Shown: positions 34,949 to 43,153 of the stretch, in pieces
How positions within the stretch are numbered: position 1 is the first letter of the stretch
Layout: the number at the start of each line of letters is the position of its first letter
Assembly (NCBI GenBank): GCA_002069765.1
Contig: MWBZ01000011.1
Location: 1-64,000, forward strand
Origin: a bacterium ADurb.Bin243
Lineage (GTDB): Bacteria; Muiribacteriota; UBA9980
Reading direction: 5' to 3'
DNA length: 64,000 bases
The notes under the pieces: generated by a model
Databases searched by the model: none
Told to the model about the DNA's origin: nothing
What the model saw: only the letters and a program-made list of their open reading frames with translations
Position numbers and translations under genes: made by a program

Positions 34949-36327
34949 GAAAAGAAAAAGATTTGCTGGGAACGCTCGAAATAGACGATTCGCTTAATTA
35001 CGGCGTCCAGACGAAAAGAGCAGCCGATAATTTCAGCATTAAATACAAAAGAGTCAACACAGAAATAATACGCGCTTACGCTATTGTAAAAAAAGCCTGC
35101 GCCACTGCCAATTACAAAACCGGAAAATTGAGCGAAGAAAAGCACGGCGCCATAATATCCGCCTGCGACGATATAATAGCCGGAAAGCATGACTCCGACT
35201 TCGTTCTGCCCGCTATTCAGGGCGGGGCGGGCACTTCGATAAATATGAATTTAAACGAAGTTATAGCTAATATAGGCTTATCCTATATGGGCGTTAAAAA
35301 GGGCGAATACGGCAGGCTGCATCCGCTCGAAGACGTGAATATGTCCCAATCGACGAACGACACGTTTCCGACCGCTATAAAAATAGCCATAATAAAGCTA
35401 TTGAGAGAGCTTACCGACCATGTCATGGGCCTTCAAACGGCGCTGCAGCAAAAAGAAAGCGAATTCGCCGACATATTCAAACTTGGCCGCACGCAGCTCA
35501 AAGACGCCGTCCCGATAACCCTGGGACAGGAATTCGGCGCGTACGCCGAAGCGATATCGCGCGACAGATGGCGTTTATACAAATGCGAAGAGCGCATACG
35601 CCAGATCAATATAGGCGGCACGGCCATAGGCACGGGAGTGGGCGCGACGCAAAAATACCGGTTCGCGGTCACCGAAGAATTACGCTGCCTCACCGGATAC
35701 GGCCTCGCGCGCGCGGAAAACCTGATTGACGCAACGCAAAACCTCGATACATACGTCGAAATAGCCGCCATAATAAAAACCCTCGCCGTCAATTTAAATA
35801 AAATATCGAGCGATTTGCGCCTCATGGATTCCGGGCCGGTCGGCGGGCTTTCTGAAATTTTTCTCCCTCCGCTGCAGGCAGGTTCCACTATTATGCCGGG
35901 TAAAGTCAATCCGGTCGGGCCTGAATTTATAAAACAGATCTATTATAAAGTCATCGGCAACGATCTGGCGCTCACTATCGCCGCCGCCGACGGCAATTTC
36001 GAACTCAATCCGATGCTTCCGCTCGTGGCGGACTGCATACTCGAAAACCTGGAACTCCTGCGCGACGGCGTAAAGTTTTTCAACGAAAAGGTTATATCCG
36101 GAATCCGGGCCGACAAAAAACGCTGCCGCGAATATATAGAAAAATCCTGGTCGCTCTCTTCGCTTTTTATAGAAAAATTAGGCTACGAAAAATTGACTGA
36201 AGTTCTAAAAGAATCGTTTAAAACCGGCAGGAGCTATAAGGAAATAATTCTTGAAAGCGGCCTTCTGGACGAAGAAACGATTAACCATATAATTAAAAAC
36301 AATACCGAGTCCAAAAATAACGAATAA
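34945..36327 (+). CDS. aspA: Aspartate ammonia-lyase
   Basis: AspA reversibly splits aspartate into fumarate and ammonia. The superfamily signature GSTIMPGKVNPVGPE and the conserved GRTQLKDAVPITLGQE and MSQSTNDTFPTA blocks are present. The substrate-binding region fits aspartase more than fumarase, although the two are close relatives. Length (460) is normal. The start overlaps the stop of the hybrid kinase as ATGA, an unusual partner for a metabolic enzyme. Confidence 0.88.
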   Translation: MRKEKDLLGTLEIDDSLNYGVQTKRAADNFSIKYKRVNTEIIRAYAIVKKACATANYKTGKLSEEKHGAIISACDDIIAGKHDSDFVLPAIQGGAGTSINMNLNEVIANIGLSYMGVKKGEYGRLHPLEDVNMSQSTNDTFPTAIKIAIIKLLRELTDHVMGLQTALQQKESEFADIFKLGRTQLKDAVPITLGQEFGAYAEAISRDRWRLYKCEERIRQINIGGTAIGTGVGATQKYRFAVTEELRCLTGYGLARAENLIDATQNLDTYVEIAAIIKTLAVNLNKISSDLRLMDSGPVGGLSEIFLPPLQAGSTIMPGKVNPVGPEFIKQIYYKVIGNDLALTIAAADGNFELNPMLPLVADCILENLELLRDGVKFFNEKVISGIRADKKRCREYIEKSWSLSSLFIEKLGYEKLTEVLKESFKTGRSYKEIILESGLLDEETINHIIKNNTESKNNE

Positions 36328-36367
36328 GATTTTATAAAGCCCGAATTAATATTAAGCAATATAAGAA

Positions 36368-36397
36368 TTGACATACTGCCGCCCTATATTGTATAAT
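36368..36397 (+). promoter_or_regulatory. Promoter for the ClpP-like gene
   Basis: TTGACA (36368-36373), an 18-base spacer and TATAAT (36392-36397). The leader would be about 90 bases. Confidence 0.7.
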
Positions 36398-36495
36398 TAC
36401 CTCACTGTAATTATTTTTTTGCCTTATAAACTATACGGCTGTTAAAAAGACAATCAAACAAATATATAAAAATAATTAATATTCGGAGGAAGAAA

Positions 36496-37074
36496 ATGCC
36501 CTGCAAAGACAACAATGAAGAAAAAAAGAATTCTATGGATAGTTTTGAGGTTTTGCAAAAAACCAGAACTGTAGTAATCAGCGAAGAAGTCAGTCAGAAA
36601 CTCGCGGCGCGCGTATGCAACCAGCTGCTTTACCTTCAGGAATTATCGAACGACCCTATTAAAATACTTTTAAATACACAGGGCGGCCATGTAGAAGCCG
36701 GCGATACGATCCACGACATGATTAAATTCGTAAGGCCCGAAATTATAATGATAGGCACCGGCTGGGTAGCCAGCGCCGGCATATTGATATATCTCGCCGC
36801 TAAAAAAGAAAACCGCTACTCGCTCAAAAACACCCGCTATCTCATTCATCAGCCGTCGGGCGGCGCATACGGCCAGGCTACCGATATAAAGATCGAAGCC
36901 GAAGAAATAACTAAAATGAAAAAAAGGCTCAATAAAATAATCAGCGACGGCACAGGCCAGCCGCTCGATAAAGTGACAAAAGATTCCGACAGAAATTTCT
37001 GGCTTGGCGCGGAAGAAGCCATAGAATACGGAATAGTCAATAAAATAATAACATCAATAAAAGAAATAAAATAA
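36496..37074 (+). CDS. ClpP-like serine peptidase
   Basis: A 192-residue member of the ClpP fold. The nucleophile Ser93 (GWVASAGIL) and His118 (YLIHQPSGGAYGQATDI) are in place. By alignment with the usual DRDNFMSAEEA segment, the third catalytic residue appears to be Asn167 (SDRNFWLGAEEA) rather than Asp, though Asp165 is two residues away. It lacks the ClpP-style N-terminal loop and has a polar 18-residue start. No clpX or clpA is adjacent and it is transcribed alone between a promoter and a terminator. It may be a ClpP paralogue with its own partner rather than the housekeeping enzyme. Confidence 0.85.
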   Translation: MPCKDNNEEKKNSMDSFEVLQKTRTVVISEEVSQKLAARVCNQLLYLQELSNDPIKILLNTQGGHVEAGDTIHDMIKFVRPEIIMIGTGWVASAGILIYLAAKKENRYSLKNTRYLIHQPSGGAYGQATDIKIEAEEITKMKKRLNKIISDGTGQPLDKVTKDSDRNFWLGAEEAIEYGIVNKIITSIKEIK

Positions 37075-37100
37075 TTATATAATTACTTAACCCCAAATAA

Positions 37101-37134
37101 AAAACCGGCTGAGTTTTATTTTTCAGCCGGTTTT
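37101..37134. terminator. Bidirectional terminator between clpP-like and HExxH genes
   Basis: A 12-base-pair stem (37101-37112 with 37123-37134, core ACCGGCTGA) with a 10-base loop, followed by six T on the plus strand and by a T run on the minus strand. It serves the two convergent genes. Confidence 0.9.
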
Positions 37135-37181
37135 TTATTGTTTTTTATCGGGCCGACGCCTGATTTTTATAGATTAAAAAT

Positions 37182-38771
37182 TTATTCGGTCATATCCGAA
37201 GCTTTATATTTTGCTTTGAAAGCGGCGGTTTTTTCTGCGCCAAGAATAGCTTCAAGCGCTTCGGTAGCGGTTTTATAAGGAAGGACGCCTACCGCTTCCC
37301 TGGCTTTTATGAATTCGAGCACTTCGGCTTCGGTAATGCCCGCGGCCTCGAATTTATTTAAAAGCCAATTTTCGGGTTCAAAAAGGGAAATATTGATATT
37401 TTCATCTCTGTCGGGCTTATTGTCTTTAGAGGGTATTTTGAGATTAATCCAGAGATCCGGGCCTATATTTGAATCGATATTATCGCTCTGCATAGCTTTT
37501 TTGAAAAGCTCTTCCTTGAATGTAAGCCATTTATTTCTGATTAATTCCGAAGCGTTTTTATCGAGCTTGCCCTGTTTGAATTTAACGCCGGCCTGGTAAT
37601 AATCGTAATAAAGCTTGCGGGCTTCGTTGGACATCGTAACGTATCTGGTTTCTTCGAGCAGTATTCTGTATAAAACCTGTTTATCGGCGCCGAACTCTTT
37701 AACCCAGCATTTTATGAATTGAATAAAATCGGAAGGTTTGTATTTATACATAACGGTTATCGACTTCAAAAACGGAGACTCTATTTTGCGGGAGGTCATG
37801 ATATCGAAAAACAGGCCGGCCACGGCGCCTTCGGTAGAGATAAGCTGAAGGCCGTTTTTTAATATGCCGCTCTTTTTGCCTTTATAGTTCTGCCATATAT
37901 AACGGTCGCGCCTGACAGGGTCCTGCCTGGTAAACTGAAATTCGCTTATGGCGTATTTTTCCCTTTCGGATTCTTTTAACAGCAGCGGGTTCAGCTGCCC
38001 GTATATGGCTTCGAAAGCCTCCGCCCAGCCTTCGGTATAAGCCATATGGCGGTCGGATACTATCGGCCCGTCGTGGCCGCTGGTAGAAACGCTTCTGAGC
38101 AGGCGCCAATCTTTTAAATACATGTCGAGCATCATCGCATGGGCGTTTTCGTGGGCGAAACCGAGGCACAGCGTATCGTTTTTTATGCGGTCGGCTACTT
38201 TAGCTATACCGTCGGTAATTTTGATATAGCTGTTAAAAAAATATTCTATATTCGATTTATAGCCCATATAAGAGGAAGAATGGCTCATGGCGCATCCGCC
38301 GCTTCCGAACGGGCATATTAAGATAGGCGTCATGACGTATTTTTTGTAATATTCGCCATACTGCGTATCGCCGGACGCGTTTATAAGCTCGAGTTTTTTC
38401 ATTCTGGCTATATGCCTTAATTTTACCGAATCGGCGACCACTTCTGAATTTTTTAAATAATCAACCATATCCGTAAGGTTATATCTTTGCGGCTCGACGG
38501 CGACGGATACGAACGCCGATTTATATCTTGTTTCGAGTTGATCGAAACCGGGCTTCACTTCGACTATTTTATTTTCGTCGGTTTTGAGTTCATTAATTAA
38601 AAAACCGGCCGGTATCAAGGATTTTTGCACATCGGTATTTATGCTTTGATAACCTGGAGCGAGAAACGTGGTGGGCGCTTTGGCGTATAAAGGCTCTGAA
38701 ACGAGCAACGCCAGAGAAAAAAGAACGGATAGCACGGTGAAGATTTTAATTTTATTTTTTGATTTAATCAT
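37182..38771 (-). CDS. Exported protein with HExxH zinc-peptidase motif
   Basis: A 529-residue protein with a signal peptide (about 1-31, ending YAKA). I do not recognise the family, but HENAH at 207-211 is an HExxH zinc motif inside a helix (FAHENAHAMMLDMYL). A second helix 36 residues later has YTEGWAEAFEA, where Glu247 (or 251) could be the third zinc ligand, the arrangement of gluzincin metallopeptidases. The rest is helical and charged, with no repeat. ATG 38771 is chosen because the AAAGGA site is eight bases upstream; ATG 38780 is too close to it. A consensus promoter lies at 38857-38885. Activity and substrate are unknown. Confidence 0.75.
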   Translation of the reverse strand: MIKSKNKIKIFTVLSVLFSLALLVSEPLYAKAPTTFLAPGYQSINTDVQKSLIPAGFLINELKTDENKIVEVKPGFDQLETRYKSAFVSVAVEPQRYNLTDMVDYLKNSEVVADSVKLRHIARMKKLELINASGDTQYGEYYKKYVMTPILICPFGSGGCAMSHSSSYMGYKSNIEYFFNSYIKITDGIAKVADRIKNDTLCLGFAHENAHAMMLDMYLKDWRLLRSVSTSGHDGPIVSDRHMAYTEGWAEAFEAIYGQLNPLLLKESEREKYAISEFQFTRQDPVRRDRYIWQNYKGKKSGILKNGLQLISTEGAVAGLFFDIMTSRKIESPFLKSITVMYKYKPSDFIQFIKCWVKEFGADKQVLYRILLEETRYVTMSNEARKLYYDYYQAGVKFKQGKLDKNASELIRNKWLTFKEELFKKAMQSDNIDSNIGPDLWINLKIPSKDNKPDRDENINISLFEPENWLLNKFEAAGITEAEVLEFIKAREAVGVLPYKTATEALEAILGAEKTAAFKAKYKASDMTE

Positions 38772-38856
38772 AAATTTCATCCTTTCATTTAAGCCGTTTT
38801 ATATATTTTTTAAGTGATTTAAAGTTTTTTGGTAACATTTTTTAAGATATAGATCA

Positions 38857-38885
38857 ATTATAACAGCCGAAAATAAGTCTGTCAA
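38857..38885 (-). promoter_or_regulatory. Consensus promoter of the HExxH protein gene
   Basis: On the minus strand TTGACA (38885-38880), exactly 17 bases and TATAAT (38862-38857): a perfect sigma-70 consensus. Expected leader is about 80 bases. Confidence 0.8.
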
Positions 38886-38953
38886 GTTTTCAGGAATCTA
38901 TTTAATCTAACGGCTTAAATCATAAAATATACCGCTTATCGTTTCTATTATTC

Positions 38954-38982
38954 TTGACAAAACCGGATGTAAATATTATAAT
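38954..38982 (+). promoter_or_regulatory. Consensus promoter of the SH3-M23 peptidase gene
   Basis: TTGACA (38954-38959), 17 bases and TATAAT (38977-38982), divergent from the promoter at 38857-38885. The two consensus promoters are 68 bases apart. Confidence 0.8.
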
Positions 38983-39060
38983 TAATGAGTAAGGTTAAAT
39001 GTCTTAATTATCAGCGTTTAATTTGTTATTGTTAATATTTTATAAAAAGGCGGAAAGTTT

Positions 39061-40365
39061 ATGAAATATAAAATTGTTATATCATTGTTTCTCGTCTCGT
39101 TAATTTGCGCGGGCATAAGTTACGCCGCGGGCTCCGACGACGCCGGCCTTAAAGAATGTTACTCTCAATGCGTAAAGCTTTTCGGCGAATATAAAGAAGC
39201 CGTCAGAAATAACGCAGGACAGGACATTATCGATTCGTGCTTTCAAAAATACAGAGCGGCTTTAGATAAATACAAAGAGCTTTCAAATGAAAAAGGTTCA
39301 GACAATGAATTAAAAACATCGTCGGACCTTCCAAATTTAAATAATAACGGCATAAACTACGAAACCGTTCAGGATATTATAAATTCCGGAGCCGTAAGCC
39401 AAAAGGCGCAGGACACCGCCGTAATATCCGCAAAAATATCTTCAGCCCCGGCGAGCGGCGGAGTCGTGATGGCTTCGGTTTTAAACGTCAGAAGCGGGCC
39501 GTGGGGCGAAGTTATAGGCCAATTAAAGGCTGGCGCCAAAATAGAAATCATTTCAAAACAGGGGTCATGGTATAAAGTGAACTTCGACGGGCGCGAAGCG
39601 TATATACACTCGGGTTATATAGCCACAAAAGATTCGGTGGCGGAAGCTTACGAAGGATACGCCGTTTCAGAAAACGTGAGCGTAAGCGCGTCCCAGGGCG
39701 GATCGGCCATAGGCTCGCTTAAAAAAGGCGAAGCCGTCGAAGTCCTTGAAAAACGCGGCGAATGGCTTGTCATAAAATTTAACGGCCGCGAGGCCTTTGC
39801 CCGCGCGGACGCCATATCAAAAAATTTAGCCGGAGAAAACGCGGCCGGCGCAAAAGTTTCGGCTTCCACGCCGGATCCCGGCTCCATACCGGCTTCAAGC
39901 ACTATCATGGCCAATATCGGAACCAAAACTGAAAATTCCGTAATATCAAACAACGGCTTTGGATCGGGCCCCCCGCTGATAGGCGGTCCCGTGCCCCCGG
40001 CTAAAGTCACCTCCACATACGGCCCGCGCGAACTTTTCGGAAAGAACTTCCACTATGGCGTAGATCTCGGCGTTCCAACCGGAACTCCGCTGCGTTCGTT
40101 AGGCGACGGCAAGGTCATTTCCACGGGCTACGATTACGGCGGAGGCAAAACCATAGTCATTAAATACGCTAACGGCATGACCTCGTCTTACGCGCATTGC
40201 CGCGACGCGAGCGTCGCCGTGGGTGCGACGGTCAAAAAAGGCGATCTGGTAGGCCATACCAATAACACCGGCGCTTATACCACCGGGCCGCATCTTCATT
40301 TCAGCCTCAAAGACGCCGGCAATAAATTCGTCGATCCTCTGAAAATACCCCAAATATGGTACTAA
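39061..40365 (+). CDS. Exported M23 peptidoglycan endopeptidase with two SH3 domains
   Basis: A 434-residue exported cell-wall enzyme. Signal peptide about 1-22; short helical region to about 130; two bacterial SH3 domains (about 138-196 and 200-260; the first has LNVRSGPWGEVIGQL); linker; then a C-terminal M23 (LytM/DD-endopeptidase) domain. Zinc ligands are visible: HYGVDLG gives His and Asp, and GPHLHF gives the HxH motif. It cuts peptide cross-links of peptidoglycan, with the SH3 domains targeting the wall. A ribosome site GGCGGAAAG precedes the ATG. Confidence 0.93.
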   Translation: MKYKIVISLFLVSLICAGISYAAGSDDAGLKECYSQCVKLFGEYKEAVRNNAGQDIIDSCFQKYRAALDKYKELSNEKGSDNELKTSSDLPNLNNNGINYETVQDIINSGAVSQKAQDTAVISAKISSAPASGGVVMASVLNVRSGPWGEVIGQLKAGAKIEIISKQGSWYKVNFDGREAYIHSGYIATKDSVAEAYEGYAVSENVSVSASQGGSAIGSLKKGEAVEVLEKRGEWLVIKFNGREAFARADAISKNLAGENAAGAKVSASTPDPGSIPASSTIMANIGTKTENSVISNNGFGSGPPLIGGPVPPAKVTSTYGPRELFGKNFHYGVDLGVPTGTPLRSLGDGKVISTGYDYGGGKTIVIKYANGMTSSYAHCRDASVAVGATVKKGDLVGHTNNTGAYTTGPHLHFSLKDAGNKFVDPLKIPQIWY

Positions 40366-40426
40366 AAACTTAATTTATAATATATACAAATTCAATAGTT
40401 CTTTACAATCAAGGCTAATTTATTTT

Positions 40427-41620
40427 ATGACTAATCAAACGCAAAAGAATATATTGCTCGTAGAAGACGAATCCACCACGGCATCTCTTGAAACAACCAT
40501 TCTCGAAAGTTATGGCTTCGATGTTATCTGCGTGAATACCGGCGAGGCGGCGATCGAAAAAATATCTTCGAATCCGCAAATAGATATGGTCCTCATGGAT
40601 ATAAACCTGGGGCCCGGGATCGACGGAACGCGGGCCGCGGAAACAATCCTGAGCATCAGGGAACTGCCTTTGATATTTCTTTCGTCGCACACGGAAAGAG
40701 AAGTAGTCGAAAAAACCGAAGGCATAACTTCTTACGGATATATCGTTAAAAATACAGGTGAAACGGTTCTTATAGCCGGCGTAAAAATGGTGTTCAGGCT
40801 TTTCGAAGCGCGCAAGAAAGAAAAAGAAAATTATGAAATGCAGCAGATGGTCTTTAACCAGACCTTTCAATTTATGGGCATTCTCGACACGGCCGGGCGC
40901 GTGGTCAAAATCAATCAAACGGCCCTTAATTTCGCAGACATTACCGAAGATAAAGTGCTGGGCCTTCCTTTCTGGGAAACGAAATGGTGGAATCACGATC
41001 CGGCGCAAATACAGATGGTAAAAGAAGCCGTTAAAAAAGCGGCCTCAGGAGAAACAGTTCGCCTTGAAACTACCCATCGCGACATAAACGGCCAGCTTCG
41101 CAATATAGACTTTTCATTAAAACCTATTAAAAATTCAGCGGGAGAAGTTATTTACCTCATTCCCGAAGGGCGCGATATCACTGAGCAAAAGCGTACCGAA
41201 ACGGAACTTTTCGAGCATAAGGCGTTCCGCAGTAAAATGTTCGAAAGTTTTAAGCTTCCTATAGTCTTAATGGATTCCACTACTTTCAAATATCTGGATT
41301 GCAACCCGGCGGCTATAGCGGCATACGGTTATTCCTCCGCCGGAGAAGTGATCGGCAAAACGCCTTTAGATGTTTCCGCTCGGCTGCAATATGACGGAAC
41401 GCCTTCAGCCGAAAAAGCGCAGCATTATATACAGCGCGCCATGAATGAAGGTTCAGTCACGTTTCAATGGCTTCACCGGCGGCCCGACGGCTCGCAATGG
41501 GACGCAGAAGTGCATCTTATGTATTTCAAGGTCAACCAAACCAGTTTTCTGCAATTTATCCTTATAGATATAACACATAAAAATGGAACCGGCGCGTTCA
41601 ATATGCAAAAGAGGTGTTAA
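40427..41620 (+). CDS. Receiver-PAS-PAS signalling protein
   Basis: A 397-residue protein: N-terminal receiver (about 5-122; NILLVEDES, then MDINLGPGIDG with the phospho-acceptor Asp near 49), and two PAS domains (about 140-260 and 270-390). It has no kinase or DNA-binding output. It ends at TAA 41618-41620 and the next ATG begins at 41621 in the same frame, so the pair looks like one kinase cut by a single stop codon. The receiver probably gates the PAS-kinase downstream. No clear promoter was found in the 61 bases before it. Confidence 0.9.
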   Translation: MTNQTQKNILLVEDESTTASLETTILESYGFDVICVNTGEAAIEKISSNPQIDMVLMDINLGPGIDGTRAAETILSIRELPLIFLSSHTEREVVEKTEGITSYGYIVKNTGETVLIAGVKMVFRLFEARKKEKENYEMQQMVFNQTFQFMGILDTAGRVVKINQTALNFADITEDKVLGLPFWETKWWNHDPAQIQMVKEAVKKAASGETVRLETTHRDINGQLRNIDFSLKPIKNSAGEVIYLIPEGRDITEQKRTETELFEHKAFRSKMFESFKLPIVLMDSTTFKYLDCNPAAIAAYGYSSAGEVIGKTPLDVSARLQYDGTPSAEKAQHYIQRAMNEGSVTFQWLHRRPDGSQWDAEVHLMYFKVNQTSFLQFILIDITHKNGTGAFNMQKRC

Positions 41621-43042
41621 ATGATCGACACTACGAGGTTTTTAAGCAAACTTATCGAAACGGCCAATATGATGATCGTAGGAATCGACAATGCCGGAAA
41701 CGCTATAATTTTTAACGCCGAAGCCGAAAAAATTTCAGGCTATAGCCGCGAAGAAGTAATAGGTAAAAACTGGCTGGAAAAAATACTGCCCAAAGAAATG
41801 TTCGCAGACCTGTGGAAAAACGTTAACGATCTCATTATAAATTACGAAATACCCGCGTCTTATGAAAACCCTCTCATCACTAAATCAGGCGAAACAAAGA
41901 TAATTTTATGGCACAGCGTCACGCTTATGGACGACAATTCCCAAACGGCGCATATATCCTTTGGAATCGATATCAGCGAAAAAAGAAAAGCAGAAGAAAA
42001 CCTTAAATTAAAATCAACGATGCTCGATACCATCGCCGACAGCATATTTTTGACCGACGAAAACGGCAATATAGAATATTTTAACAGGGGCGGCGGGCTC
42101 GCGCCGGAAAACGCCGCAGGAAAGAATATAAGAGATCTTTTCGATGAACCGGGCGTTAAAATTCTCAACGAAAACCTTGAATTATTAAAAAACACTGCCG
42201 AAGCCTCGTTTGAAATTATTTATAACGGAAAGTCTGAAACGCCTTTAATTTTAGAAATGAGAATATCAAAAATATATTATGGCGGCAAAAAGTATATACT
42301 GTTTATAAGCCGGAACATAACTGAACGCAAAAAAAATCAAATTAAACTGCAGGATTTAAACGCAACTAAAGACAGGCTTTTTTCCATAATAGGCCACGAT
42401 CTGAAAGGGCCGGTCGGCAGCGCTTCAAAATTTTTCGACATGATAGCCGATAATCAAAATGATATGCCTAAAGATCAGCTGTCTGAATTTTTAAAATACC
42501 ATTCCAACTCTTTAAAAAATATAAAAATTCTGCTCGATAATCTTCTTGAATGGGCAAGAAGCCAGAAAAATGAAACCGCCGTCAAAATCGAAAGAGTAAA
42601 TATAAAAAGTACTGTAAGCGAATGCATGGAACTATTAAAAGGCTCCGCCGATTCAAAAAAGATAGAATTATCCTTCGATATAAACGAAAATTTAAACGCG
42701 CGGGCCGATTCTGTAATGATAAAAACCGTTATACGCAACCTGATATCAAATGCCGTTAAATATTGCCGGGAAAAAGGCAAAATAAAAGCGGCCGCAAAAA
42801 TTAAAGGCGAAACTATACTAATTTCAATCGCCGATAACGGAATAGGAATGGACGAAGAAACGCTTTGCAAACTTTTTAAAATATCCGAAAAAGTGAGCCG
42901 CAAAGGCACCGGCGGTGAATCCGGAACCGGATTCGGCCTTATTCTCTGCTACGAATTCATATCAAAAAACGGCGGAAAAATTTGGGCTGAAAGTAAAAAC
43001 GGTTATGGCAGCACATTTTACATTGAACTTCCGGCGTATTAA
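41621..43042 (+). CDS. PAS-PAS histidine kinase
   Basis: A 473-residue soluble kinase: PAS (about 5-120; SGYSREEVIGKNWLE), PAS (about 130-235), then a HisKA-type dimerisation helix with H259 in IIGHDLKGPVGSASKFF and an ATPase domain (NLISNAVKY, DNGIGMDEE, GTGFGLILCYEFI). The ATG directly follows, in frame, the stop of the receiver-PAS gene. An AGAGGTG site four bases before the ATG would allow re-initiation. No receiver follows the kinase core, so phosphate would pass to another protein, possibly the upstream receiver. Confidence 0.92.
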   Translation: MIDTTRFLSKLIETANMMIVGIDNAGNAIIFNAEAEKISGYSREEVIGKNWLEKILPKEMFADLWKNVNDLIINYEIPASYENPLITKSGETKIILWHSVTLMDDNSQTAHISFGIDISEKRKAEENLKLKSTMLDTIADSIFLTDENGNIEYFNRGGGLAPENAAGKNIRDLFDEPGVKILNENLELLKNTAEASFEIIYNGKSETPLILEMRISKIYYGGKKYILFISRNITERKKNQIKLQDLNATKDRLFSIIGHDLKGPVGSASKFFDMIADNQNDMPKDQLSEFLKYHSNSLKNIKILLDNLLEWARSQKNETAVKIERVNIKSTVSECMELLKGSADSKKIELSFDINENLNARADSVMIKTVIRNLISNAVKYCREKGKIKAAAKIKGETILISIADNGIGMDEETLCKLFKISEKVSRKGTGGESGTGFGLILCYEFISKNGGKIWAESKNGYGSTFYIELPAY

Positions 43043-43067
43043 AAAAGCGGCGTTAATATCATTAATC

Positions 43068-43096
43068 TTGACTTAAAAATCGAGTTTTGATATAAT
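43068..43096 (+). promoter_or_regulatory. Promoter of the MEDS-domain kinase gene
   Basis: TTGACT (43068-43073), 17 bases and TATAAT (43091-43096), about 57 bases before the ATG. Confidence 0.75.
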
Positions 43097-43153
43097 TAGG
43101 CAATTCGCACCGCATAGAAAGTTTTTGCTTTAAGCGTATTAAAAAGGGGCTTT

